From Platycnemis pennipes (taxonomy: Eukaryota > Arthropoda > Insecta > Odonata > Platycnemididae): a stretch of 64,000 bases of DNA. The notes beneath the pieces are model-generated. The model made no database searches, had not been told where the DNA came from, and was given only the letters and a program-made list of their open reading frames with translations. Below are positions 28,411 through 41,882 of this stretch, in pieces. The first letter of the stretch is position 1. Each line of letters begins with the position of its first letter. The stretch covers positions 133,194,615-133,258,614 of the forward strand of contig OW121848.1 in the NCBI GenBank assembly GCA_933228895.1. Reading direction: 5' to 3'. The translations under genes were made by a program, and so were the position numbers.

Positions 28411-30865
28411 ACCAAGCAACGAGACTACCGCGAAAGCTAAGACTCCGCACCCTCCCTCCTTAGAATTGTTCCTTATCTCTGCCCAATCACTCACCCGTCT
28501 TTAATAGTCAAATTCTGAAGATTCTAGCGATAGAGAGTGAAAGTAAAACATGATAACATGGAAGGAAAGAGCGTGCCAAATGCACAAAAATTAAATTTGA
28601 CTACGAACCAGGTTTCACTGTATCATAGCATCACGTTAAACATAGCATGAGCAACCAAATTATGTAGGCGAAAAAAAGGAGTAGTCTTCTTTCCTTGTTA
28701 TTGTGTCCTTGATGGTTGCAGTAGTCGGTATATTCCTTTAATTACAAGATAAAAGAGAAGCAGAAAACGACACATTTCACAACGTAAGTTTCACCTGAAA
28801 GAATTTTTCGGACTAAGAGGATTATAGGGTGCTGGAGGAAGCATTGGAATGCTAACCAATGGGTGACAACGAAGCCAGATTGTGGGCACTCTGGAGCGAT
28901 TACGCCCTACCTAGTCCGCACAAAACGTTGGGTTTTTATGTGCCCTCTTATGGAGACTGCATGTGTATTAAAACATAAATAACAAAGAAATTATACCCAA
29001 ATTTCATCGTAGTGATATTGGTTTAAGGGAGGTTATGATGCATTTAATCCCACTGGGAGTAAATTATATTTTTATATCTGGTTCGATGGGAACCTAAATA
29101 AGGATAATTAATAAATAATGAAACCATAAATTTAAACATAATTAATAATCAAATAATAAATTTAAATGACATATTTGGCGCAAATTTACGTGATTACACT
29201 CCAACAACCGTTTATTCGAAAAACTTTTAAAATACATAGCATCATTGACCCTAAATAGCGCGGAAGGAACCAATTGAAATTCAAATGGAGAGAGAAAGAG
29301 TATTAATACGTATGGCATTAAGTTTTATTGAAATTACTCAAACAGCGATGGGGTCCATTTAGTGCACTTCAGCAATAATTGGCTCAAATTCTATATCAGA
29401 ATTCAAAATATAATGTATGACAATGTAAACTCTAAAACTAATGGGAAAATTTAAAAATATAGGAATAGTTTTAAGAAATTTTCATGCTGCGGGAAACCAA
29501 GTAGGTTACAAAGTAAGCATGCTAGGTAACGGATGAATATGAAACCAAAATGGAGAGGCTTAGAAAGATTTAACTCTCATCCCCCCCCACCCCCTCTGCA
29601 CATATCAATTCGTTTTCTATTACCTCTAATGGACTTCGTACAATGCCCAAAATTCATCGCAGAAACTTCATAAACGTCCTTCATAAAGGAAGAAAATAAT
29701 GCATTTTATTCCGCTAGGAGTTCATTCTGTTCCTAAATTAGGGTACAAATTTAACATATTTAACCACACACATGACGTTCGACTGGTTATTTGCACACTT
29801 TTCACTGTCTATCAAACGCATTTTTAAGTACAATTCGTTTTTTAAACATACTATCATTTTGGTGACTATTTTTCACGTTTCACTTTATTTTCACTAATTC
29901 TATTCACCACGAGCAAAACCAACTTGACCCGTGAGAAGTTCGAGTGGTCAAAAAAAAAGTGGTCGAGAAACAGTCAAAAGAAGCAGAAAAATTGAAAATG
30001 AGTGCCTAAAAATTCCAAGAGTTGCAAAACATGGCGATGTAAAGAAGAACCCTAATTTAGTAGGACAAAAGACGAAATATTTTGAGAAGAATGGTGAGAA
30101 AAATCGAAAAAAATCGCTAGCAAAATAAAATCCCATAGAACCGATAATAAGTTAATATTAAGCAAGGAAAAGAAATACAGGTTACATTAAAAAATATATT
30201 GCAAATATTGCAAAAAACATAATGAAATATTAGTTATCAAGGAGAGGGATCCGAAATGCTAGGTTACATGCCCCATCATTGCATTTCTTGTACTGGAAAG
30301 AACTAACTATTTACTCCACTGTGGTCATTTATCTAACGTGATGTGAATTATATCTTAAATCATTCGGTTCGAAAATTGATCACTCTCTTTCAATTTGTTA
30401 CTTTTATCTTTCCTGCTGATGTGGCATGATTGTTAAAATATATAAAATACATATATTTTTAGCGTATTCCTCGAACTCGTGCGGGGTCCATCTATCGGTT
30501 TTCCTTAATGAGGCGTACGACCACTCAATTTCCAGAGCTCCCCCACCGGTCGCTTCCGATATTAAGGGAACGCCTTTTTTATTAATTTTCCCACCAGACT
30601 TTTTTTTTGGGAAACATGCCCACTTTCCTTTCTATCTAATTCGTTTCTCCCCAGTGATCGATACAAACTCCCAGATGTAACCAAAAAAAAAGAGTAGATT
30701 CCCCTACTCCTTATTATTTTCCCTAAGAACATAATTTAACAGCATCTTTATGAATTCGTAAAGTGATAAAAAGGAACATTATTTGTAAGAAACACAAAAA
30801 TAATGTTTTTTGTTCCTGATACGTTATATATATATAAATATTTTTTTCCTTCCCAGTTCACGAGT
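28411..30865. other. Unassigned stretch
   Basis: About 2.4 kb, strongly AT-rich, with a C-run at 29581-29590. No recognised gene or element. Confidence 0.4.
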
Positions 30866-30910
30866 CCCTGAAGGTGCTAATAAACCTTAGCGAAACGTTG
30901 CCAGTGGGCC
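30866..30910 (+). ncRNA. Possible hammerhead-like relic
   Basis: CTGAAGG, a GCTAA/TTAGC stem around a 6-base loop, GAA, ACGT (palindromic stem III) and T. The conserved A at position 9 is G here, which should abolish activity. It resembles the other hammerhead-like motifs in layout. Confidence 0.4.
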
Positions 30911-32594
30911 TCCAGTTTAACCAAAATCTCCAGATGCATAGATATATTTAACGAGCATGGTCCTGGGGTATACCTTGCCTTCCTACAAATCTTTTCATTC
31001 TAAGAAAAAACATACATCGATTTGCCAAATATATCCTTATTGTATCACATTTTGCAGCCCAATATAACATCCTATGACACATTATATAGCAAATAAGAAT
31101 CATTACGTTTCCATACATTATTTAAAGGAACATGTAAATAATCCGGTGTAAACTATCAGTGGTTAACTCTGCGGTAAAAAACCAAAGTAGGCACTCTGGA
31201 CTATCGCAAGACCATGACGATTCATTATTCGTGAGGTATACTTATAAATTACATTTAACATTGATAGTAGAACATTACCAAGTATTCATTATGAGATTTC
31301 AACTAAGTGATAAGACGTTCACTATTCAATCAGAATATTTTCTAAGCACAACAATGAATCAAGAAAAATTAATAAATTTGACGTTTCCATGTGAACGTAC
31401 AGTTAAAATGTATAATTATAACGGTTGCAACAAAGCTTGTATACCTTAGTCAGTAGAGTGTTGGACTAAGACGTTTGGACTGGAAAGTAAATCCTCTTTT
31501 CAACATTTTTGATTTATTAACAAATGCTAATTTATTTACACCAAGCCGACAACTCGAATGCGTTTCTTTTGGCAAATATTTGAATCAGGAGCTTTGCTCA
31601 TGTATCTAGCCTCAATATGACCCAAATTTCCACTCAATATTGTGAATTTTATCTTGACATTATGCTTTTCTATCATGAGGATCACTCAAGAAAAGGATAT
31701 AATGGAAACAATAAAGAAATAGATTTTGGTACCACGAAAGACAACGAAAGTCTCTATTTTGTTGAATAATTGTTTTAAAAATCGTACTCGTGAGCACTTC
31801 CCCATTGCAAACTATCGAAAAATCCGAATGTTCAGTAATTTTTTCACGCAATGTTTCCGTCACTCCTCGGCCGGGAGCATTTTAGATCTAATGTTACAGG
31901 AGAATAACGGGTAGATAAATTATTTGGCCGAGCAACTGACAAAGAGCAACTAAAGGTGTAAAAGTGTAACTGAGGCGACGCAATTAAGAGATTTGGGAAT
32001 TAAAGATTGCAGATGGAGGAAAATGAGGTTGGATTAGCGGCGATATCTGTATAAATCCACTAAATGAACAATGATTAAAATAAAATTTACATTTTTTATC
32101 ACAACATATGTTCTTCTTATTCGACGACAGGCTGGATATTGTCGCTGCAAACATTTTTATCTTTATCTTCGGTCTTTCACTTTAGGGCTACATTTTCATA
32201 GTAATCGCATGTACTGTAGTATATAGTATAATTAACTAAATTATTTTATATGAGTTCTCCTTCTACCATTGACCATAAAGTACGATCATCTTCTTTCTAA
32301 TGAAATTAGGACTAGCAGTTCCTCTGAAATCCTTAACCTTATCGTAATTTTGAAAAGAATAAAATTCAATAAACCCAAAATGGGTGAAGGAGAAAATTTT
32401 CATGAAATATTTTTCGTTCCTCAGATATGATTTTCAAATATTCACTTGGTATCGCCGTCCGCACGGAATGGAATAATAAGAGCAGGGCTAGCGCAACAAG
32501 TAATAATCCTATTTCCTTGAATAAGTCCTAAATAAGGGGCTAGAGAGAGGATAAAAGGCCGAAAATCCGATTCAATCAACATTTTCACGCCTGT
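30911..32594. other. Unassigned stretch
   Basis: AT-rich, with no recognised gene. Open frames of 60-96 codons match no family. Confidence 0.4.
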
Positions 32595-32896
32595 GGGGTT
32601 GTGTTTGAAAGCGTCGGGATTATCTGGAATAAGTAGCGAAGGAGTCACGTGGTATAAACACATATGCTTCGCAAATTTGGTATGTTACAACCGCTGATTA
32701 CAACCTCAATTCTTACACTTGTGTTATATCTCATCTGGGGACTCTTTAATCGAAATGGAATGAAAACATGGAATACCATAAACAATTGTAACGAGCGATT
32801 CGGACACACTAAATTCGCAAAATATTCGTGTTTGTACCACGTGACTCCTTAGTTACCAATTCGAGATAATCCCGATGATTTCAAATATAGCCCCCC
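32595..32896. mobile_element. Fold-back MITE (GTCGGGATTATCT arms), copy 1
   Basis: Inverted arms of about 85 bp. Left reads TTTGAAAGCGTCGGGATTAT, AAGGAGTCACGTGGTATAAA; right carries the inverse TTTGTACCACGTGACTCCTT and GATAATCCCGATGATTTCAA. Total about 302 bp. It matches 38432-38749. Its right end (CCCCCC) directly abuts the next MITE. Confidence 0.85.
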
Positions 32897-32898
32897 TG

Positions 32899-33444
32899 AA
32901 GGCCGTATTACACTAGCGGTTGCCGGTTACGTTTGTCGTTGCTGTTTACGGTAGGTGTACAGAGTTCCAATCACACTGACCGCTTATATAAACGGCGGGT
33001 TGTGCAATCGCAGCCAATAGGATCTCGCCTCACAGTCAGCTGTTCTGTTTATATTTTGTCCCTATGCTGCCTCAAACGCAGGATTTATGCCTCAAATACA
33101 AGATACAAATGAATTAAGTACATTCAATCTCACCTCGATAAAATGTATGCTATTATAATATATCCTTCCCAAAAAATAGATGATGCAAGAGAGTTAAATG
33201 CTGTTTAGATTGTTTTCTGAATATTTTTAAGTTTTCGGACGTAGTTGAAATGGTAACAATGAAATTATCGCGATATGTAAACACAAACAGCACGTGACCG
33301 CAGTGTGAGCTCCTATTGGCCACGGTTGCACAACCGGCCAATCAGAAAGAGACGCGCTCCTATAATCCAACCGTTGAGAGCTGGTTGGCGCTGATTGGTC
33401 GACTGCACAACCGCAACCGGCAACCGCCAGTGTGATACGGCCTT
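32899..33444. mobile_element. MITE with AGGCCGTATTACACT ends
   Basis: TIRs AGGCCGTATTACACTAGCGG and, inverted, CCGCCAGTGTGATACGGCCT, extending through TTGCCGGTT. The flanks read TGA on both sides if the TIR begins at AGGCC. Interior sequence near both ends repeats GCACAACCG and CCAATCAG/CCAATAGG words. About 545 bp with no ORF of note. Confidence 0.87.
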
Positions 33445-34213
33445 GAGGCTGCTTTAAAGTTGCTTGCGAAGATTGCATTTCCAATCCACATATACTTATT
33501 GCCATTTATTCAAAGTCATTCAATGTTCAAAATTCATATAGTGAGATATCTAGAGCAAGTTATTAACGATATGAAAGACAACAATTACGCTAACGTGTAG
33601 AGGGTGGTCGTTATTACAATCTAGCGGAGAGCTGCGATAAACCCATCTGAGGATTGTTGACTCATTAGGGCCCATTTCTCTTTCATTTTACTTGAAATCC
33701 GCATGGAATCAACGGTAAAATCCTGTAAATACTCTGTGTTCCGCACACTCTCTATCCAAAGTTATTTTACTTGAGCCAGCTGCGTAATAAAGGATTCTTT
33801 ACCCACTCGCACATTGAATTTTCAATTCCAGTGATCATGGCAGTGAATTGATTGAAAGAAGCAAACTTGAGATATTCTACAATGGTGCTAAAGTATAAGG
33901 AAAATGATTTTCATTTCCTTTAAGTGAGTTTGAGTAGTGCCAAGGAGGAGCGGCGAGAGGAATGGGAGAAATACAAAAGCAGGGGGGAGTGATTTATAGG
34001 GTTGGCGAGGAAGGTCATCAATTTGCGAAGGCCTCCCTTACCTCGAGAGTGGAAGTGACACGGGTGGAGAACGAGATAAAGCGATCAATCGCATTCAATA
34101 GGCGGTGCTATCACAACTTTTCAATTCAATGTAGATCCACTGCATGACGCGATATATATCAGTTCCTGATGGGATTGAGATATGCGATGCTTATTCGATG
34201 TGTGATTTTTGTT
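33445..34213. other. Unassigned sequence
   Basis: Nothing recognised. Confidence 0.4.
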
Positions 34214-34497
34214 GTTGTCACGGGAAGCGACAGAAAAATAAGTAAGCATGCCTACGTCGAAAAGGAGGGTTGGTGGTAAATAAGGAAGATATAAGAAATT
34301 TCTAGTGGTTGGAAGATGGATAGGAAGGAATTCCCAATACATAAAAACTCTCACAGTTGTCACGGGAAGTGACAGAAAAATAAGTAAGCATACCTACGCC
34401 GAAAAGGGTGGGTTGGTGGTAAATAAGGAAGATACATAAATCTCTAGTGGTTGGAAGATGGGTAAGAAGGAATCCCCAATACATAAAAACTCTCACA
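34214..34497 (+). repeat. Two-copy tandem duplication, 142-bp unit
   Basis: Units 34214-34355 and 34356-34497, each starting GTTGTCACGGGAAG and ending CATAAAAACTCTCACA. They differ at roughly ten positions and by small indels, so the duplication is not brand new. Confidence 0.88.
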
Positions 34498-35487
34498 GTC
34501 GATATTTGACCCGTTTCGATTCGACAGGAGACCAGCACTCTAAACATCACACCAACGATATCTTCGAAACAATGGACGAGATTATAACGGGCGTGCCGTA
34601 ATAATTTATAAGCTACACGACAAGTATCACTAGCGTTAATGAGGAATAAGTAATGTAGGATTACAGACCTTATTAATGCAAGCGTAGGTATATACTTACG
34701 GCAATTAAATGAACAATTTCCTAAATTTGCAGAAGTCAGCGAACGAGCTAGAAGAGTAGGGGAAAGCAGAGATATATATTATAGTTTAATCTTCATGATT
34801 ACTCTATTTCACCACCGACTCTTTATTCCGGTATATATTTCATTTCTTATGTCACTAAACGGTGCATTTCATCATCGTACACAAAGGTAGAATCGGGAGT
34901 TGGTTCCATTGCTTAAAAAGAGCCGGAACATAATTCATGAAATTCAAAAACAATTTCAGCCTAGACAAAAGGACTACTCCTTTCCACAGACACTTAACAT
35001 CACGCGGACATTATTACCACAGCAACATTATTTACAACGTTACTACAGCGGCTATAACCCACAAACCACTTCGCTTCTTTACATCAGATAACCTCTAGGC
35101 GTTCTTTGTATACCTACTCTTCCACTACACTTACATGATTCGCGACTCAAATATTAACGTGATCCAAATTTCGCAATGTAAAGTGAATACACCAGTTATG
35201 ACAACGAAATTCAATTAAATGGAAAATATTATATGAATTTCACATTTAAAGATACGTATTTTAATTTGCAATCAACTTGAGCAGCAAGATAACGAGAAAC
35301 ATGGAAAAAATACATATCACATTCAAACAATGAAATATCGTATCATTCTTAAAAGCGGAATTTCTTCTGAGAAAAATAAATTCATCTTGATTGGCTGTCG
35401 AAGCTATCAAGTCGTTCTTCTTCTCTGCGGATTCTTTGGATCGTTTAAGAAAGAAAATAGAATAGTAGTAGTTTAAATTATTAAAGA
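34498..35487. other. Unassigned stretch
   Basis: AT-rich, nothing recognised. Confidence 0.4.
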
Positions 35488-35560
35488 GGCCTGGCTGAAA
35501 ATCAGAGTGTGCCGAGTTTGATTCCCGGTCACATAAATGAGTTTTTCTCCGTATTATTTT
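35488..35560 (+). mobile_element. tRNA-derived SINE family 1, 5'-truncated
   Basis: GCCTGGCTGAAAATCAGAGT, GCCGAGTTTGATTCCCGGTC, then AGTTTTTCTCCGTATT tail. It aligns with the 3' half of the copies at 13434 and 13752. Confidence 0.55.
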
Positions 35561-37761
35561 TTCTCTTGCGCATATCAGCGTGTAATAAGGCAGTTTCCTA
35601 CCATTTTTAACGTCTTTATCGAAAGTTTATAACCTCTAAAGTACGCATGTTAAGCCATTCGATTTTAAAGTGACGTTACGTATTTTTCCTCATTAATTAA
35701 AATGCGAAAAAAATTAACGGCGTGAAGAGTAAATCATACCTAATACGTGACACTGTTTCCTCTACCTGCCACTGGGTTGTGCTGCGGACGTTTCCAAGCA
35801 GACGGTGCACTCCGTTAAAGCTTATTAACTAGTATCGGAGGTATTTTTATTTAGTTAATACATTATGATTAACTTTTATTCGGCTATTTAAAATTATTTA
35901 AGCGGTTGATTCATTTAAAAACAGCGAGTATTCATTCTAATTAGCATATCGTGAAGTTGGCCCATAGTCGGGCGAAGTTCACGCCATTCTTCCCGGTAGC
36001 AGTGGTCTCCACGAATAGGATGCCCTGGAACCTATTAAATGACTATTAATGCTATGTTTAACGGAGGAGAATTTTCGAACCTTGAATAGTTTTCACGGGC
36101 TATCATTAATAAATATTCACTAGAGGTGAAGGGCTCTGAAATACAATGGAATGTTCATGAGACGAATATTTCCTATGACTCGCAACGTTACCTATTGGGT
36201 CAGCAAGATGGCAACGCACTCCGCCATTTCTAAGCTTTTTCAAATGCCCTTAATATTAACATTTATTTCTCTGGTAAACTGGGATTTCTCAATCGAAAAT
36301 TCTTGCGTAAAATAAATACATTTATGAAAAGTTACGAATCGCAATCAACTAATTCTGTTTTCTTTGATGAAGGAAACTACGCTATCCGGCGAGGATTTTG
36401 CTGCGAAAATGTGCATTTCGTGCCATCTTATCGTTCACTAATAGGTGGCGCGATGCACGATTAACATCGATACAGGATATCGACGATTGTAAAAATATCG
36501 CAAGACACGCATATCGTCTTGGTAATGTTATATAATATATCGATGATAACGAATCTGTCAATTGTGTCAGATCGATATAGCAGAGTGGAGGGGGATTAAA
36601 ACAAGCAGTCTGCGCTAGAGCTGCATCATGTGTGTTTCAAGAGTGATAACCTCTATTTTAAAAAGAGAATAACGATCCTGAAATGAAACGAGTAACACGT
36701 TTTTGATTGCATGATACAATTCAATACCTACGTGATATTTAAAATTGCAACATCCTATAACCAATATAAAGGTGGAGGGAAGGTGAAGGAAGGTGAAGAG
36801 AGAAAAAAAGGTTAAAGAATAAAAGAAAGAAAGAGGAAAAATATCGATATATATTTAGCAAAAGCTCTCAAAAAAAAGATGGAAGAATTCTACGTGCGAC
36901 GATTTGAGAAGGATCTTATGGAATCAGTGAGGGAGATGATGGAAGATGATAAATCGTTTTTCCGACACCCAAAATCTCCCTTATACTCACACGAACTCAA
37001 TGCCAAAAACCACTTCCCCCACACCCCGTGCCGGAACCCAGGAGGTGACAAAGGGTCGAAACAATGAGAGGACGGAGAAAAGGCCTTAATTGTTTTTTTT
37101 TCTAAAAAAATGTTAGACGAGAAAAAAAAGAAAAATGTACCCTTTGTTGGGGGTCTCGTGATATAGAGACGGTGATTGGAGGAGGGAGAAGTGAACTGGA
37201 AATTTTTTTTCAACGGACATTTTTTTTAAAGGGTGGAATGAAAGCAGCACCGTGGCGGTTATCGTCTCTCCCAAAATCCCGCATAAAACTTTCGCCCGTC
37301 GATATTCAGGTGTGTGCGCTCCAGAGAGTCTGTCCGTAATTTATAGCGAGCGAAGAAGAACAAAGTAGGGAGGAGACGAGAAAAAAATAGCCCTCGCCTC
37401 CACCTCCAAGGGAGAAAAACTGATGGAAAAGAGAGAGAGAAGAGAGAGGAGATAAAATATGGAAAAAATAATGGTTCCGATAAAATGGGGCAAAATGAAT
37501 GCCGATGATAAAATGGCGCACCATCCGAACAAACGTTTTAGGCGTTATCGGGTGATTCGTGTTCCTCTTGAGGGGAAAGAAAACTGGCCGATAATCCACC
37601 TTTCGCATTAACAGGGTCGGGATGAATTATGGTGAAAATTGGGATTTTATGAGGGTAAATTGGGCTCGCTTGGTTTCACTCGAACCAAGGTTCTAAGGCC
37701 ACTCCGTGAACTATTGTTGAAGTAAAACAATCTACCCAATTATTCTGGCACTACTCTCCTC
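35561..37761. other. Unassigned stretch
   Basis: About 2.2 kb. 36440-36590 is rich in ATCGA/TATCG words but has no matching ends. 36770-36890 and 37395-37455 are purine-rich. The opposite-strand Phe/Ser-rich frames there are composition effects. Confidence 0.4.
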
Positions 37762-38302
37762 AATGACGGCGTTTACTTGCAACCGAAATAGCAATTTAGT
37801 ACACAAAATCGTCAGATGTAAACGAAAAATTATTTTAGCGAAAAAATTATTCTTCTAACCATAACCTTTCACCCATAAATGAAAAATTAAAATAAGCAAA
37901 AGGGTGACGCCCACCGAAGAAGCTGCTTTGATATCATAGACATCGTCTGCCTCCCATTCTTGACCGCTTTTAGGGGAAGGGAAGGAATTCGAGGGGGGTG
38001 TCGGAGGGGCTGCTCGTACAGATCCTATCGCAACCACTTCTATTGGCAGAGTCAGCTGTGTGTGTGTGTGTCCCAATGCGATAAGGAGATGTAGCTTCGC
38101 GGGCTCAGTTGTGATTGGACAATGTGGATGACCTAAGAATTTGATACACGCCCACTTTTCCGAAAGGGTTAAAAACATCAGTTTTTCGCCGCTTTTACCT
38201 CGAGAAGTAATTGACGCATCGAAAAATGGAAAAATACCGGTCTTTTTATTTTACAAACTCTATCAGATAGGAAATAAAAAAATATGATAAACGACCCCAT
38301 TA
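37762..38302 (-). repeat. Family A TIR repeat, full-length copy
   Basis: Inverse of the 1400-1937 layout: ATGACGGCGTTTAC at one end, AAACGACCCCATT at the other, with CACTTTTCCGAAAGGGTT, ATCAGTTTTTCGCCGCTTTT and CTCAGTTGTGATTGGAC inside. It contains a (GT)n run near 38056. Confidence 0.75.
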
Positions 38303-38431
38303 TATCCTATCCACGAAAATAAGGGATAATAAACATAAGATGAGCATCTGGCTTTCCTCTATCACCCAAAATAATCTCCCATACCTGCATCTTCCGCTTG
38401 CCTTCGTTTAAGTATCTTTAGTAAAATAATA

Positions 38432-38749
38432 GGGGGGAGGGGGGTTGTGAAACCGTCGGGATTATCTCGAATAGGTAACCAAGGAGTCACGTGCTACAAA
38501 CACGAATGGTTTGCTAATTTGTCGTGCTAAAACCTCAGATTACGACCTCATTTATTGTTTACCCTTGTGTTTTAACTCGTCTGGAGGTACTACAGTACAG
38601 GCATACGAGAAAAACTAGGTGAAAACAATTAACTATAATGTGACGAGCGATTCAGACATAGTAAATTTGCAAACCATTCGGGGTTGCACCAGGTGACTCA
38701 TTGGCTACCTATTCGAGATTATTCCGACGGTTTCAAACACACCCTCCCC
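38432..38749. mobile_element. Fold-back MITE (GTCGGGATTATCT arms), copy 2
   Basis: Left arm GAAACCGTCGGGATTATCTC, AACCAAGGAGTCACGTG; right arm is its inverse, including GGTGACTCATTGGCTACC and CCGACGGTTTCAAACACACC. Same family as 32595-32896. Confidence 0.85.
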
Positions 38750-40104
38750 GGTCAAACGATTGATGCAGCGTATTTCTTAGCAATGGGATCTCAGGTTAGA
38801 AGCGTTAGTTACAGTTGTAGAACGAAAGAACCCCAATTCTCTATCACAGCTCTTGAGTTAACAAATCTGAGAAAGAATTTGCAATTGAAAACGATATGGT
38901 AATCCAAAAAAAAATCCTGAGGTGTGAAATTTGTGGTGAATCCGTTGCGCATCGACTCCATCTTGAGCCTTCGTCGAGTCGAGCCGTTGTAACCACACGG
39001 CCCCTCGAATCGTCGCTTTTCCTCAAGATGGATCGGAATGAATTATTCCCTCCTCCCGTCGACACCTCTTGCTCATTATCCCTCTCATCAGACCGGCCGA
39101 CAAACTTTCCCTAAAGTGCCCTGCTAACCTGGAAACCAACTTCGCTCCGTTAAATCCTCACGAAAAACTGGAGGGAAATTTTCTCGGCCAGAGGGCGCCT
39201 CCAGATGAGTTCGAGATGAGCGTAGGGGATGAATGAGGACGATAAATCAACATCCCGAAATAATTTATTCTTCATTTGAGGAAAAACGTTCGTAAGCGCA
39301 TTTCAGAGCTGCCAGAAATGGAGTCTTATCAAACATAACTCATTTTTCTCTCTGTATCTCTCCATATTTTGATTAAATAATTTAATTTACGATTTCCGTT
39401 TGTCTTTTTTTTCCTGATTTGTTTCATAATCAGAAAGAGAAGATGTGGCGTTGCCTAGGGAACTCATCAAAATAAATTAACTTCATTGCGGATGAGAAGT
39501 GCGAGCTCACGCTTCACCTGTCCTCCATTCAGTCACGTAAATAATCAGACTCAGTCATCATACAATAGTGTTGATGCAATGCACCCAGCACTCCTGCACA
39601 AAAACCGACAATTAATTGCCTTTGAAAAATTAAACAGCTCAAGAAAATAGTTTTCCCTACATCTTCAGCAGTTGCCCGTCACCGCATTTTCAATCCAGCA
39701 TTATTCTAAATTCCAACAAAAAGATGGGCCTACCTATAGGTCATCTTCAGGTGTAACAAGTAAGTACAATTGTATGCACTGATATATTTACTGCTTGGAA
39801 AAGAGGGATGATGGTAGGAGCAGTTACTTGGGCAACTGTGTTGATTGGAATAAATGAAGGTCGAAGAGTGAGTGTTAAGGAAACAAATAGTCATTTAAAA
39901 TGTTTCGCTTTGAATTTACGATCTTAATTATCCCTAACATTTCAAGAGCTACTCAAATCTCGATTTTCCTCTATTTTAATCAACCCTTATTTCTCAGGTA
40001 CACCACCCCCTCTTCCTCTCCCCACATTTTCGTCAAAACCAGTTGTACCAAGTACAATATTGTGGAAAAAACAAGTGTTTGTTATAATGAATCGTTTTCA
40101 CCTA
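38750..40104. other. Unassigned stretch
   Basis: No recognised gene. Frames on both strands at 38844-39114 are unrecognised. Confidence 0.4.
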
Positions 40105-40205
40105 GTAATAATGGCCGGTACCATAAAGTATATAGGTATTCATTTTACTTTTCCACTGTACCACGTGACTCCTTGGTTACCTGTTCGAGACATTATTTCC
40201 AACCG
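40105..40205. mobile_element. Fold-back MITE, single-arm relic
   Basis: GTACCACGTGACTCCTTGGT, TACCTGTTCGAGA and ATTATTTCCAACCG match one arm of the 32595/38432 family; the other arm is missing. Confidence 0.6.
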
Positions 40206-41882
40206 ACACGAATACCGTTCCACTAAAAGCATTCGGGGAGTTAATGGAAGCTAACGTTACGGGCATACTTCCAACTCCAATGGAAGAGATGAAGTGGGAA
40301 AAGAAAGGTATTAAATAAACCACCTCTACATTACTGAGATAGAGGGAGAGAAAAGATTAAAAACTTCATCATAACAGTACTAACAATGAAACCGACGATT
40401 TGGCTGTCAACCAGCCCTCCAATACATCGACTGCGATCGACTCTTAAGTTGCGTTTTCGATGTGTTTTGAATGTTGTACGATGCATTGATACGATCTTCA
40501 CCAAGCTATAATATGAAGTTGTGGCATTTGAGTCAGCTTTAATTTAGACTTGTGACGTTATCGATAGTGGGTATCGAGTATCGATCTTTCTACCAATATT
40601 TCTATGCTTTATAGCATTGGTCAAATCTCGATACTTTTACCCGAAAGTATTCGTTCTATCAAAAGCATATAATTTTTAAGTTAGCTCCTTCTTCAACCTA
40701 ACTGAGCAATGCATTGAGTATTTACTTTTTTTTAACTCTTCACGGCATATGTGATGTCAGATTTCCACTAATGTACGTACACAGTCCCTTCGGTGTGATA
40801 CTCTGACCAATTGGCATCATGAAACTAGAAATCTAGGACATCTTGTTTTATGCTATTTGTATGCATGTACCTGCTGGGTTCATTATTTTCGGAAAAAAAG
40901 CTTTGGAGACGTGTTCCAGTTACTGATAAAAAAAGCCATTTGCTCGTAAGGCATGTTCAGTATGTCTTATTGCTTAAAAAGAATTTTCGGTATTTATAAA
41001 TGAAATAGGGGTAAGGGGAAGAAATTATATGCCAATACTCTATGACAATGGTAGTTGGTAATAGTAGTAAAATGAAGAAAACAATTATCAGAATAATGCC
41101 ATTTTCTTGATTAACTACTTTTACATAATCCGTCTTTCTGTTCTGTTTAGTTAAGGAGAATGAATGCAGTTTTTATCGTAAATATGAGAAATTTAGGCAA
41201 CGTAACGGCGAATAATACTATCGGCACAGGCGATAGTATGTATCGAGGCATCAGAATGGTATTAGAAAAGCCGGTTTAGGACCAAGTATACTCCTGTCTT
41301 TATGCCATCAGCTAATAGGTTTCTATGGGGTTGCGTTCACCATCCATTGACCCATTTATTGCTTTGATCACGTAACGCTGTGAGTTCGTGACTGAAGATG
41401 TTGAAAAATATGGAGTGAGTAGTGAATAATATAAAATAAAAACTTGTGCATAGTTGAAGAAGTCACCCAATCGTATAAACAAATTGACAACCGCATCAAA
41501 TCAATCTTTCTGTTTTTCGTTTTTCGTTTTTCGACAATCGTTTTTTCTGTTCCGTTTATATTACGTAATGTTGATTTTCCACCTTTTACGCCTCCCTCCT
41601 GTAACAACGCAACCTAAGATTTGCCGCGCTCCCCTCCCCTTAAATTACGTCACGCTGCTAATAAACCTTCTCTTTTCATTATTGAATTAGCTGTTACTCA
41701 ATAGGCTCATTTTTTATCCATTCGCCCCTTAATTGAGTTCTGAAAAAAATTGTTGCAAATAGAAGACAAATTACTGGTTGATTATAAGGATGTTGTTTCT
41801 TGAAGTTAATACTAATAAATTCAGTAGATTCCGGTGATATTGCGTGGTATTCGAACATATCGAAAAGAAGACATAAATATTT
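40206..41882. other. Unassigned stretch
   Basis: No recognised gene. Contains a repeat B fragment near 41642 and ATCGAGTATCGAT words near 40575. Confidence 0.4.

Noticed and set aside
36440..36590. ATCGA-rich sequence resembling hAT subterminal repeats
   Set aside because: No terminal inverted repeats or 8-bp duplication could be found around it.
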